The position numbers and the translations under genes were made by a program. Positions 1 to 8,228 of a stretch of DNA of 64,000 bases are shown piece by piece. This DNA comes from Burkholderia sp. Ax-1719. Its GTDB lineage: Bacteria > Pseudomonadota > Gammaproteobacteria > Burkholderiales > Burkholderiaceae. The DNA lies in contig NZ_VWWJ01000013.1 in the NCBI RefSeq assembly GCF_011753055.1, positions 62,001-126,000 on the forward strand, written 5' to 3'. Numbering within the stretch: position 1 is the stretch's first letter; each line of letters begins with the position of its first letter. The notes beneath the pieces were generated by a model, which was not told the origin of the DNA, ran no database searches, and saw nothing but the letters and a program-made list of their open reading frames with translations.

Positions 1-155
1 TGGCCGAAAAGGCAGGCCCGAAGTGGCCTCAAGCAGGTCTTTCGGCGAGATGTTAAAGTGCCCGCTACCGAAAAATTCCCTGCCAGCGGCGCGAACGTGC
101 ACGCAACAGCGTGCAAAAGCGACGCCGCCGCCGGCCAGTGCCCGACCTGCCCTCA

Positions 156-1778
156 ATGCCAGACACGACCTCTACACGCACGAACGACGTTCTCACGCAG
201 CGCCTTTCCGTGCTGAGCGCCGGGCCGCATCGCGACGCGCTCACGCGCGGTCTGCGCGGCATCGAAAAGGAAAGCCTGCGGGTCACGCGCGACGGCCAGA
301 TCGCCATGACGCCGCACTCGGCGGCGTTGGGTTCGGCGCTCACGCATCCGTCGCTCACGACCGACTATTCGGAAGCGTTGATCGAGATCATCACGCCCGC
401 CGAACAGGACGCCTCGATCACGCTAGAGAAGCTCGACGAGCTGCATCGCTACGTCTATAGCGTGCTCGCGCGCGACGGCGAGATGCTCTGGAACGAATCG
501 ATGCCGGGCCTCTTGCCTGCCAGCGACGATGGCATTCCCATCGCGCGCTACGGCAGCTCGAATATCGGCAAGCTGAAGTACGTCTACCGCATGGGTCTCG
601 CGCTGCGCTACGGCCGCACCATGCAGTGCATCGCGGGCATCCACTACAACTATTCGCTCAACGAAGAAGTGTGGCGCGTGCTGCATGCACACGATCAATC
701 GACGGCTACGCAAACCGATTACCAGTCCGAACGCTATCTCGCGCTGATCCGCAATTTCCGTCGCACGAGCTGGCTGCTGATGTATCTGTTCGGCGCTTCG
801 CCCGCGCTCGACGCGCGTTTTCTGCGCGGTCGCCTGCACACGCTGCAAAGCCTCGACGCCGACACGCTCTATCTGCCGTACGCAACGAGCCTGCGCATGA
901 GCGACCTCGGCTATTCGAACACGACGGGTCAATCGGCGCTGCACGCCGACTACAACACGCTGCCGGGTTATCTCGACGCGCTTGCGCAGGCCGTGAGCCA
1001 GCCGTACCCGCCGTACGAGGCGATCGGCACGCATCGCGACGGCGAGTGGGTGCAGATCAACACCAACATCCTGCAGATCGAAAACGAGTTCTACTCGACC
1101 ATCCGCCCGAAACGCGTGACCTGGCCCGGCGAGCGGCCGTTGCACGCGCTCGCCGCCCGCGGCGTGCAGTACGTCGAAGTGCGTTGCATGGACATCGACC
1201 CGTTCGAGCCCACCGGCATCTCGCTGGAAGCTGCGCGTTTTCTGGACGCCTATCTGCTGGCCTGCGCGCTCGACGACAGCCCGCTGCTGCCCGAAGCCGA
1301 TTACGCGGAAGCCAACGAGAACTTCGGCCTCGTCACCAAGGAAGGTCGCAAGCCGGGTCTCGCGCTCACGCGCGACGGCCAGCCGGTTGCCATGCAGGAT
1401 TGGGCGGCGGAACTGTTCGAGAAGATCGAACGCACGGCGGCGGCGCTCGACGCGCTGCACGGCGGCGACGAGCACGCGCGCGCCCTCGCGGCCCAGCGCG
1501 CCAAGCTTGCCGATGCGTCGCTCACGCCTTCCGCACGCGTGCTGCAAACGATGCGCGACCAGCAGCAAAGCTTCCTGCAATTTGCGCTCGCGCAAAGCGA
1601 ACGTCATGCGGCGGATTTTCTCGCGCGCCCGCTCGACGCCCAGACCACGGCGCACTTCGACAAGCTCGCCCGTGAATCGCTCGACGAGCAGGACAAGCTC
1701 GAACGCGAAGAAGTGGGCTCGTTCGACGCCTTTGTCGCGGCTTATCGCGCCTATACGCTCAATCGCTTCAGCGTCTGA
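156..1778 (+). CDS. gshA: Glutamate-cysteine ligase, proteobacterial GshA type
   Basis: Catalyses the ATP-dependent joining of glutamate and cysteine, the first step of glutathione synthesis in the cytoplasm. The 540-residue protein resembles the E. coli GshA class along its length: an N-terminal block with GIEKESLRV, a DYSEALIEIITP block around residues 70-80, and YGSSNIGKLKYVYR followed by an AGIHYNYS block that belongs to the active site. I chose the ATG at 156 because it begins a normal N-terminus; a GTG at 111 would add a short basic stretch (QKRRRRRP) that looks like read-through of upstream DNA. A lipoprotein gene follows in the same direction after about 200 bases. A second, unrelated glutamate-cysteine ligase-like gene (ybdK) lies at 27661. 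Family assignment is secure; the start is fairly secure. Confidence 0.95.
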   Translation: MPDTTSTRTNDVLTQRLSVLSAGPHRDALTRGLRGIEKESLRVTRDGQIAMTPHSAALGSALTHPSLTTDYSEALIEIITPAEQDASITLEKLDELHRYVYSVLARDGEMLWNESMPGLLPASDDGIPIARYGSSNIGKLKYVYRMGLALRYGRTMQCIAGIHYNYSLNEEVWRVLHAHDQSTATQTDYQSERYLALIRNFRRTSWLLMYLFGASPALDARFLRGRLHTLQSLDADTLYLPYATSLRMSDLGYSNTTGQSALHADYNTLPGYLDALAQAVSQPYPPYEAIGTHRDGEWVQINTNILQIENEFYSTIRPKRVTWPGERPLHALAARGVQYVEVRCMDIDPFEPTGISLEAARFLDAYLLACALDDSPLLPEADYAEANENFGLVTKEGRKPGLALTRDGQPVAMQDWAAELFEKIERTAAALDALHGGDEHARALAAQRAKLADASLTPSARVLQTMRDQQQSFLQFALAQSERHAADFLARPLDAQTTAHFDKLARESLDEQDKLEREEVGSFDAFVAAYRAYTLNRFSV

Positions 1779-1980
1779 GCGCGGGTTTTTCCGACGCCGG
1801 CTTCAGCGCAGCGGGCATTGCACTTGCGGCAACCATCGCTGCGCTGCGCCTGCTGCGCTTCAATCCCTCGTTCCATCCCTTATAGTCATGCTGGGACTCC
1901 AACGAGTCACGCAATCGATGCAATCGACAAAATGGACGGGCCGCGCGGCACGCGCGCCCTTAAAGGGAGGAACCCACGCG

Positions 1981-2472
1981 ATGAAACGAACCCTGCCGAT
2001 CCTGCTCTGCGCGGCGCTGGCAGCCTGCGCGCCGCGCGGCCAGGTCAACCCCGACGTCATGCAGATCGCCACTGCGCCGCTCACCTGCAGCGACAAGCCG
2101 CAGTGCGACATCTGGTGGCAACGCGCCCAGGACTGGGTGCGCGGCCACTCGATGTATGAAGTGCAGACCGTCACCGATTCGCTGATCCAGACTGCCGGCC
2201 CCGGCGGCGGCAAACGCGCGCTCGCCTACGAGATCACCAAAACCTCGAACGGCGACGGCACCACCACCATTGGTTTCGCGGCGCATTGCGACAGCTCGAT
2301 TGGCTGCAAGCCCGATCCGTGGGCGGCGGGTGCGGCGTTCAAGCAGTACGTGCGAACCGGCATCGAACAGTCGATCCCCGGCGGCAACGGCGCAGGCGAT
2401 ACGAGCGACACGGGTGCGGCGCCTCTGCCGGCCTCCGCCGCGGCGCCGACGGCTTCCGCTTCTTCGCCTTGA
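1981..2472 (+). CDS. Small conserved lipoprotein of unknown function
   Basis: A 163-residue protein with a classical lipoprotein signal: KR, a short hydrophobic run, then the lipobox LAAC with the modified cysteine near residue 16. The remaining part is soluble, has several cysteines (around CSDKPQC and again near IGCKP) that could form disulfides in the periplasm, and ends in a low-complexity Ala/Pro/Ser tail. A purine-rich AAAGGGAGG precedes the ATG at 1981 and supports this start over the long in-frame extension upstream. I do not recognise the family. It probably sits in an envelope membrane and may be its own transcription unit; a GC-rich hairpin follows the stop codon. Confidence 0.8.
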   Translation: MKRTLPILLCAALAACAPRGQVNPDVMQIATAPLTCSDKPQCDIWWQRAQDWVRGHSMYEVQTVTDSLIQTAGPGGGKRALAYEITKTSNGDGTTTIGFAAHCDSSIGCKPDPWAAGAAFKQYVRTGIEQSIPGGNGAGDTSDTGAAPLPASAAAPTASASSP

Positions 2473-2501
2473 TGCCTGTCTGAGGCATTGTTTGCCGCAG
2501 C

Positions 2502-2524
2502 GCGCCCCGGTCATTCCGGGGCGC
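2502..2524 (+). terminator. GC-rich hairpin after the small lipoprotein gene
   Basis: Nine-base-pair stem GCGCCCCGG / CCGGGGCGC with loop TCATT, 30 bases after the stop codon. No good T-run follows, so intrinsic termination is only possible, not certain. Confidence 0.4.
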
Positions 2525-2709
2525 TCGCATTATGTCCTGCGATTTCTCTTAAAGTTAAACAATAAACTTAAGAAGCACTCCGAATCGAATCAATTCGATT
2601 GAGGATTTAAGCATTTTCTGATTGGGCGATTTGCCGAGGAAACGTATCTTGGCCGTGCTTCGGCGTGCGCCGGACGGTTTCATTCCTCTTCTATCATCCG
2701 AATCCAACA

Positions 2710-3423
2710 ATGAAAATGCGACTTCTACCAGTCAGTGTGCTGGGTTTCCTGATCGTCGTCGCCGCTGGTTGCACTACCGCGTCGGGGCCCATGCACAATC
2801 TCGACGTCGTGACGCTTGCCAACGGTACGCAAGCCTATCGCGTGCAATGTCAGGGGCTGCTCGAAAGCTCCAAGGCGTGCATGGCGAAGGTCAACGAGAT
2901 CTGCGGCGACAAGCAACCCATGCGCGTTTCGTCAGTTGATCGCGCCGCCTCGGGCTTCCAGCCCGAAAACGATCCGCGCGAGATCATGTTCGTCTGCCAG
3001 GCGCCGCAGCCGGTCGTGCAGCCGCAACCGGCCCCCCCGCCGCCTCCGCCGCCCGTTGTCCAGCAGCCGCGCACGATCACGCTGAATGCGGACGCCAACT
3101 TCAAGGTGAACAAGTACGATCTGCTGCAGCCGGGCAAGGAAGCGCTCGACAAGTTCATCGCGGATAGCGACGGCGCGAGTATCGGCACGGTCATCATCGA
3201 CGGTCATACCGACTCAACGGGTTCGAAGGCGCTGAACGACCGCCTCTCGCTGCAGCGCGCGCAAACCGTGCGCAACTATCTGCAGTCGCATGGCCTGCGC
3301 GCCGGCCAGTTCGAAGTGCATGGCTACGGCGCATCGAAGCCTGTTGCGTCGAACGCCACCTCGGAAGGCCGCGCGCAAAACCGCCGCGTCGAAATCCAGA
3401 CTAACGGCGTAACGGCTCGCTAA
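2710..3423 (+). CDS. OmpA-family peptidoglycan-associated lipoprotein
   Basis: A 237-residue envelope protein in three parts. Residues 1-21 are a lipoprotein signal ending in AAGC. Residues of roughly 22-100 are an unfamiliar N-terminal region with four cysteines. A Pro/Gln-rich linker (PQPAPPPPPPPVVQQ) around 105-125 leads to a C-terminal OmpA domain. The OmpA domain shows the expected pattern: a strand ending in FKVNKYDLLQ, then DGHTDSTGSKALNDRLSLQRA, and a closing GRAQNRRVEI. Such domains bind the diaminopimelate of peptidoglycan and tether the outer membrane to the wall. I chose the ATG at 2710 because it gives the clean lipoprotein signal; the earlier one at 2665 adds a non-signal stretch. 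It converges with the efflux pump gene downstream. Confidence 0.88.
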   Translation: MKMRLLPVSVLGFLIVVAAGCTTASGPMHNLDVVTLANGTQAYRVQCQGLLESSKACMAKVNEICGDKQPMRVSSVDRAASGFQPENDPREIMFVCQAPQPVVQPQPAPPPPPPPVVQQPRTITLNADANFKVNKYDLLQPGKEALDKFIADSDGASIGTVIIDGHTDSTGSKALNDRLSLQRAQTVRNYLQSHGLRAGQFEVHGYGASKPVASNATSEGRAQNRRVEIQTNGVTAR

Positions 3424-3452
3424 GCCCGCGCAAGCGCGCAACGAAGCGTTGT

Positions 3453-3492
3453 GGGGCCGTCCTCGGGTCGTCAGTGACCCAGAGACGGCCCC
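3453..3492. terminator. Long hairpin between convergent genes
   Basis: GGGGCCGTC (3453-3461) pairs with GACGGCCCC (3484-3492) and an inner GGGTC pairs with GACCC. The hairpin sits between the OmpA-like gene and the convergent efflux gene and overlaps the last codons of the latter. There is no clear T-run, so this is a candidate bidirectional terminator. Confidence 0.45.
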
Positions 3493-5039
3493 GCGCCTTT
3501 TCGGGGCTTCGTGATCCAGACCAGCGCTGCCAGCACGAGAAACACCACGCAGGAAATGCGGAAGAAGTCGTTGGTCGCCATCATGTAGCCCTGCGACGTC
3601 ACCACGTCGTTGATCTTGGCGGTCATGCTTTGACCCGCGTAGCCGATATTCGCCAGTGCGTCCTGATACGCCGTGGTATTCGGCGAATACACGTTCACCG
3701 ATTCCGTCAGCACCGCATGGTGATAGATCGCATCGTCTTCCCAGAACGTCGTGCTGATGGCCGTGCCAATCGCGCCAGACAGCGTACGCAGGAAGTTCGA
3801 CAAACCCGACGCGCTAGCCAGACGCTCATCGGAAATACTCGACAGCGTGATGGTCGTCATCGGCACGAAGAAACCTGCTACGCCGATACCCTGCACGAGT
3901 CGCGGCAGGATCACCTGACTGAACGGCACGTCGAGCGTGAAGGTGGAATTCCAGATCGACACGAACGCGAACACCAGAAACGCCAGGCTCGCCACCAGGC
4001 GCAGATCGAGCCTGTGCATATTGCGTCCGATCAAGGGCGAAAGCACGAGCGCCAGCAGACCAACCGGCGCGGTCGCCAGGCCCGCAATGCCGGCCGTGTA
4101 GCCCATCACCGTCTGCAGCCAGAGCGGGAAAATCACCACCGAGCCGAAGAACGCCATAAAGCCGAACGAGATGATCAACGCCCCGAGCGCGAAGTTGCGG
4201 TCGCGGAACAGCGAAAGATCGACGACCGGCTCTTTTTCGGTGGCTTCCCACGCCAGCATGAAGGCAAGCGACACCGCCGCGATGATCGCCAGCGCGACGA
4301 TGAACTTCGAGCTGAACCAGTCGCGGTCCTTGCCCAGGTCCAGCATCATCTGCAGGCACGACACGCCGATCACCAGCAGCGCAAGGCCCACGGCGTCGAT
4401 GCGCTGCTTCGTGATCTTCGTTTCGCGGCCGCGCAGCAGCAAATACGCGCACACGCCGGAAAAGAGACCAATCGGCACGTTGATGTAGAAGATCCACGGC
4501 CAGGTGTAGTTGTCGGTGATGTAGCCGCCCATCACGGGGCCGAAGATCGGCGCGACGATCACCGTCATCGCCCAGAGGCCGAGCGCGAGGCCGCGCTTCT
4601 CGGGCGGATAGGAACGCATGAGGATGGTCTGCGAAAGCGGCACCATCGGGCCGGACACGAGACCTTGCACTAGCCGGAACGCGATCAGCGTTTCGAAGTT
4701 CGAAGCGAAACCGCAGGCCGCCGACGCAATCGTGAACAGAATCACCGAAAGCGTGAAAAGCCGCACCTCGCCCACGCGGCGCGCGAGCCAGCCCGTGAGC
4801 GGCACGGCAATCGCCGAGGCCACCGAATACGAGGAGATGACCCAGGTGCCTTCGCTGTTCGCCACGCCCAGGTTGCCGGAAATGGTCGGCACGGCGACGT
4901 TGGCGATCGAGGTGTCTAGCACCTCCATGAACGTGCCGAGCGCGAGACCCACGGTCAGCAGCGCGAGCGTGCCGCCGGTGAGGGGCTTGGGTTCGGCGCT
5001 GGCCGGGGCAGAGTCGGGCGCGGCGGTTGAGGCGTCCAT
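3471..5039 (-). CDS. DHA2-family (EmrB/QacA-like) 14-TM drug efflux transporter
   Basis: A 522-residue inner-membrane proton antiporter of the major facilitator superfamily. The N-terminal membrane segment carries the DHA2 signature (GTFMEVLDTSIANVAVPTI) and the cytoplasmic loop 2-3 has WLARRVGEVRLF, a version of MFS motif A. About 14 hydrophobic segments can be counted. It likely exports toxic amphiphiles. The ATG at 5039 follows an AAGGACCCGAAG ribosome-binding region and gives the usual soluble start before the first membrane segment. EmrB pumps usually work with a membrane-fusion protein (EmrA) and an outer-membrane channel; no emrA is adjacent, although a NodT-type channel lies 1.6 kb away. 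A MarR gene is directly upstream on the same strand. Confidence 0.9.
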   Translation of the reverse strand: MDASTAAPDSAPASAEPKPLTGGTLALLTVGLALGTFMEVLDTSIANVAVPTISGNLGVANSEGTWVISSYSVASAIAVPLTGWLARRVGEVRLFTLSVILFTIASAACGFASNFETLIAFRLVQGLVSGPMVPLSQTILMRSYPPEKRGLALGLWAMTVIVAPIFGPVMGGYITDNYTWPWIFYINVPIGLFSGVCAYLLLRGRETKITKQRIDAVGLALLVIGVSCLQMMLDLGKDRDWFSSKFIVALAIIAAVSLAFMLAWEATEKEPVVDLSLFRDRNFALGALIISFGFMAFFGSVVIFPLWLQTVMGYTAGIAGLATAPVGLLALVLSPLIGRNMHRLDLRLVASLAFLVFAFVSIWNSTFTLDVPFSQVILPRLVQGIGVAGFFVPMTTITLSSISDERLASASGLSNFLRTLSGAIGTAISTTFWEDDAIYHHAVLTESVNVYSPNTTAYQDALANIGYAGQSMTAKINDVVTSQGYMMATNDFFRISCVVFLVLAALVWITKPRKGAGPSLGH

Positions 5040-5164
5040 CTTCGGGTCCTTATTCAGGATCGTTGGTCGGGTTTTTCTTGTTGCTTGTTGCCTGGCTTGC
5101 TTTGACCTGCATGCAGACCGTTGCCATTGCAATGAACACTGAGCGAACGGTCGTGCGTATTTAT

Positions 5165-5191
5165 ATGCCAGGGCATTGTCTGCCCAGACAG
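5165..5191. promoter_or_regulatory. Candidate MarR operators upstream of the efflux pump
   Basis: Two adjoining palindromes lie 126-152 bases upstream of the pump start. One is ATGCC-AG-GGCAT (5165-5176). The other is TGTCTG-CC-CAGACA (5178-5191), which contains CTGCCCAGACAG at 5180-5191. The same 12-base word with one change occurs just upstream of the marR gene. Assignment to the MarR protein is inference from position and repetition. Confidence 0.5.
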
Positions 5192-5267
5192 TTATTTCGA
5201 TGCAATGCGGCCCTCGTCAATGTGCCATCAGCCCCTAGTGCAGACCAATGGCGAGGAACCCGCGAAA

Positions 5268-5810
5268 TTATTCAGGTGAATCCGTCAGCGCGTGCGCCGT
5301 GCTTTCCGTATGACCGCATACTGCCTGCGTCTGCGCATCGTTGGCGATGAAGCGTTGCAGAAGGCTGATGAGCGTCGTGACTTCATCGGCGCTGAAGCCG
5401 TGCAATTGCTCGTTCATCACCGAGGCGATCACATCGGGCAATTGCTGCGCTGCGTCGCGTCCAAGCGATGTGAGTTCAAGCTCCACGACGCGACGATCGA
5501 CATGACTGCGCTGGCGCTCGATAAAGCCCTTTTTCTCCAGCCGATCGAGCATTCGCGTCATCGAGCCGGTGTCGTACGACAGCACCCGCGACATCTCGTT
5601 GGGCGTACGGGCGCGCTCGAACCAGAGCAGCATGATGACGCCGATCTGCGACGACGTCAGCCCAAGCGGCGCGACCGCGCGATCCATGCGCGTGGCCAGC
5701 ACGTTACGGGCAGTCGAAAGGAAATAACCGAGGCTCGGCACGACGCCGACCTTGCCCGGCACATCCGGCACGTAGGGGCCGTCACTCATGGCAAAGACGT
5801 TTTCATCCAT
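5268..5810 (-). CDS. MarR-family transcriptional regulator (EmrR-like)
   Basis: A 180-residue winged-helix regulator. The central part reads LGLTSSQIGVIMLLWFERARTPNEMSRVL, then GSMTRMLDRLEKKGFIERQRS, then DRRVVELELTSLGRD, which is the ordered helix-turn-helix and beta-wing of MarR proteins. Both ends are helical and should form the dimer. It stands immediately upstream of the DHA2 pump on the same strand, separated by 228 bases holding palindromes, so it is the likely repressor of the pump and of itself, released by pump substrates. Which ligand it senses cannot be read from the sequence. Confidence 0.9.
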   Translation of the reverse strand: MDENVFAMSDGPYVPDVPGKVGVVPSLGYFLSTARNVLATRMDRAVAPLGLTSSQIGVIMLLWFERARTPNEMSRVLSYDTGSMTRMLDRLEKKGFIERQRSHVDRRVVELELTSLGRDAAQQLPDVIASVMNEQLHGFSADEVTTLISLLQRFIANDAQTQAVCGHTESTAHALTDSPE

Positions 5811-5844
5811 TACGGAAACACGCGCATTCTAGCCGGTTATTTTT

Positions 5845-5856
5845 CTGCCTGGGCAG
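5845..5856. promoter_or_regulatory. Candidate MarR autoregulatory operator
   Basis: CTGCCTGGGCAG at 5845-5856 reads CTGCCCAGGCAG on the minus strand, one base different from the word at 5180-5191 before the pump gene. It is flanked by T-rich and A-rich arms (TTTTT before, GGAAAAAA after), making an imperfect inverted repeat 35 bases upstream of the marR start. Confidence 0.5.
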
Positions 5857-5984
5857 GGAAAAAATATTCGGAATCAAGGTGGCGGGACGGGTGTTCCCGC
5901 CAGGACGGTGTTGTCGCCGCGTTCATCGATCTGTCGCTATCGCGGCGTAAAAACAACACAGGAATTGATGCAGCGCAAAGTATG

Positions 5985-6013
5985 TTGTGATTTGATTGCA
6001 TAGTCAATATTAT
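5985..6013 (+). promoter_or_regulatory. Sigma-70 type promoter for the small membrane protein gene
   Basis: TTGTGA (5985-5990), a 17-base spacer, then TATTAT (6008-6013). Both hexamers are close to consensus with ideal spacing in an AT-rich island. Transcription would begin near 6020, upstream of the ATG at 6068. Confidence 0.6.
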
Positions 6014-6067
6014 TACAGGCAAGCACTTAAACTCATCGGATTCCCGAATTTCTTCTCTGGTCGCGCC

Positions 6068-6433
6068 ATGCTGTACCTCAAAAACGCGCTCGGCGGCATT
6101 GGCCGCTCGGTCACCTGCACAGCACGTCATGCCTTCGCGCATGCCGGCGGGGCAGCGCGTTGGCGCAAGATCGGGCTCTATGCGGCCATGTTCGTGCTGC
6201 CCGGCGGCTCGATCGCCGTCGTGCTGATGCTGTGGGCTGACCGTCGCCGCTCGCAACGCGGCGCACAAAGCGCAAACATCGCCGCGGACACGCTCCCGGC
6301 CACGGCCATCCATCCGACGATCAATCCGGCCGTCGCGGCAAAGACCGCCTGCACGGGCGTCGCCCATAGCGCGCGCGGGCGCGCTCAAGACGCCCTCCAT
6401 GCACTGCGCCGCTGGCGCGGTAACAACGCGTAA
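6068..6433 (+). CDS. Small single-pass membrane protein, unknown function
   Basis: A 121-residue protein with a basic N-terminal part, one membrane segment around residues 36-56 (IGLYAAMFVLPGGSIAVVLML) and a following RRR cluster that suggests the C-terminal part faces the cytoplasm. The remaining part is Ala/Arg-rich without a recognisable domain. An in-frame ATG at 5996 lies before the predicted transcription start, so the ATG at 6068 is preferred; no strong ribosome-binding site is visible. Short proteins of this shape are common in Burkholderia relatives, but I know no function. It may be expressed independently of the efflux genes on either side. Confidence 0.6.
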   Translation: MLYLKNALGGIGRSVTCTARHAFAHAGGAARWRKIGLYAAMFVLPGGSIAVVLMLWADRRRSQRGAQSANIAADTLPATAIHPTINPAVAAKTACTGVAHSARGRAQDALHALRRWRGNNA

Positions 6434-6616
6434 TCTCCACCTTACGCGCCGTAACACATCCGTCCCCGTTCCCGGCTTAACCTTTCGGATTGCCCGCGCT
6501 GTAATGCGCGTGCGTTACCATTGCCGCACCCGGCGCTGCCGCCCTCGCTGCCGCCCTGTACCGCAGCGCCGACGTCGCCTCATCTCTCGCCAGCCGCATC
6601 GACAGGAATTTCCCGC

Positions 6617-8200
6617 ATGTCCCGCCGTCTCGTAGTTCCCGGTCGCCTTTCCGCTTTGCAGCGCCGTCGCGCGCCCACGCTCGCGCTGATCGGCGCGGCG
6701 GCCGCACTCGCGTTCCAGTTGAGCGGCTGCGCGGTCGGCCCCGACTATCATCGGCCCGACACGGCAGTGCCCGCGGCATATAAGGAAGCGCCGGAAGGTT
6801 TCAAGGTGGCGCAACCGGCCGATACGGCGGATCGCGGCAGCTGGTGGCTCATCTATGACGACGCCCAGCTCAACGGGCTGATGGATCAGCTCGATACGAA
6901 CAACCAGACCGTCGCCCAGTACGCGGCCGCTTATCGCCAGGCGCGCGCACTGGTCGGCGAGGCGCGCGCAGCGTATTTCCCGGTGGTCAGCGCGTCGTTT
7001 TCGGGCACGCGTTCGCGCACGCCTTCGCGCGTATCGAGTTCGAGCAGCAGCTTTTCGAGCGGCGGCGGCAGTATCAGCAACAACGTGAATCTGGGCCTCG
7101 ACGCCACCTGGGAGCCTGATCTCTGGGGCAAGGTGAGCCGCACCGTGAGCGCCGAGGAAGCGGGCCAGCAGGGCGCCGCCGCCGATCTGGCCAACGCGCG
7201 CCTGTCCGCCCAGGCCACGCTTGCGCAGACGTATTTCACGCTGCGCGCGCTCGACGCCCAGCAGAAGCTGCTCGACGACACGGTGGCCGCCTATCAGAAG
7301 TCGCTGACGCTCACGCAGAACCAGTACGCCCAGGGCGTGGCGGGCCGCGCGGATGTGGTTCAGGCGCAGACGCAACTGCAATCCGCCCAGGCCGCCGCCA
7401 TCGATAACGGCGTGGCGCGCGCGCAGGACGAGCACGCGATTGCCGTGCTGGTCGGGCAGCCGGCTTCGTCGTTCGCGATTCCAGCCTCACCGCTCACGGC
7501 CACGCCGCCGGTCGTGCCGCTCACGATGCCGTCGGCGCTGCTCGAACGGCGTCCGGATATCGCTTCGGCCGAACGCAAGGCAGCCGCCGCCAACGAGCAG
7601 ATCGGCGTGGCAATCTCGGCGTTCTTCCCGACGCTCACGCTGTCCGCAAGCGGCGGTTTCGAAAGCTCGGTGTTCTCGCAGTTGTTGCAGATGCCGTCGC
7701 GTTTCTGGACGCTCGGGCCTTCGCTGGCCGCCACGGTGTTCGATGCGGGTCTGCGCCGCGCGCAGACCGAAGCCGCGCGCGCCGCCTACGACCAGCAGGT
7801 CGCGACCTATCGCCAGACCGTGCTGGCCGCGTTCCAGGACGTCGAGGACAACCTCGCCTCGCAGCGCATCCTCGCGCAGGAGATCGTCGTGCAGCAGCAG
7901 GCGGTGGAATCGGCGCAACATGCGCTGCAGATCGTCACGAACGAGTACAAGGCCGGCACGATCGATTATCAGAATGTGCTGTCAGCGCAGACCACGGCGT
8001 TCACGGCGCAGCAGAAGCTCGCCAGCATCGCGGGGCAGCGCATGGTGTCGTCGGTGGGGCTGGTAAAGGCGCTCGGCGGCGGCTGGGATACCGCGCAGAT
8101 GGATCGCGAGAGCGGCAGTGTGGCCGCGCCCGCGTCCGGCGCATCGGGTGCTGCGGCCAGCACGGCCGCCGCAACGAATCAAAACGTTCGGGCGCAATAA
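6617..8200 (+). CDS. NodT-family outer-membrane efflux lipoprotein (OprM/TolC type)
   Basis: A 527-residue lipoprotein channel subunit. The signal ends in LSGC with the acylated cysteine near residue 38, followed by AVGPDYHRPD, the usual start of NodT/OprM proteins. Two outer-membrane efflux repeats follow, with paired long helices (for example RQARALVGEARAAYFPVVS and the later AFQDVEDNLASQRIL) that build the periplasmic tunnel. A serine-rich stretch near residues 137-160 is probably an exposed loop. Such channels trimerise and serve RND or MFS/EmrAB-type pumps. No inner-membrane or fusion-protein gene is adjacent on this strand, so its partner, possibly the DHA2 pump, is a guess. I start at the ATG at 6617, because the earlier one at 6521 would bury the signal peptide. 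Confidence 0.9.
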   Translation: MSRRLVVPGRLSALQRRRAPTLALIGAAAALAFQLSGCAVGPDYHRPDTAVPAAYKEAPEGFKVAQPADTADRGSWWLIYDDAQLNGLMDQLDTNNQTVAQYAAAYRQARALVGEARAAYFPVVSASFSGTRSRTPSRVSSSSSSFSSGGGSISNNVNLGLDATWEPDLWGKVSRTVSAEEAGQQGAAADLANARLSAQATLAQTYFTLRALDAQQKLLDDTVAAYQKSLTLTQNQYAQGVAGRADVVQAQTQLQSAQAAAIDNGVARAQDEHAIAVLVGQPASSFAIPASPLTATPPVVPLTMPSALLERRPDIASAERKAAAANEQIGVAISAFFPTLTLSASGGFESSVFSQLLQMPSRFWTLGPSLAATVFDAGLRRAQTEAARAAYDQQVATYRQTVLAAFQDVEDNLASQRILAQEIVVQQQAVESAQHALQIVTNEYKAGTIDYQNVLSAQTTAFTAQQKLASIAGQRMVSSVGLVKALGGGWDTAQMDRESGSVAAPASGASGAAASTAAATNQNVRAQ

Positions 8201-8228
8201 GCGTGAACAGCACGACGGCGCAACGCCG

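Noticed and set aside
1..155. Short overlapping frames at the left edge
   Set aside because: They are Arg-rich shadows of gshA and its leader; I could not recognise the end of an upstream gene or a promoter there.
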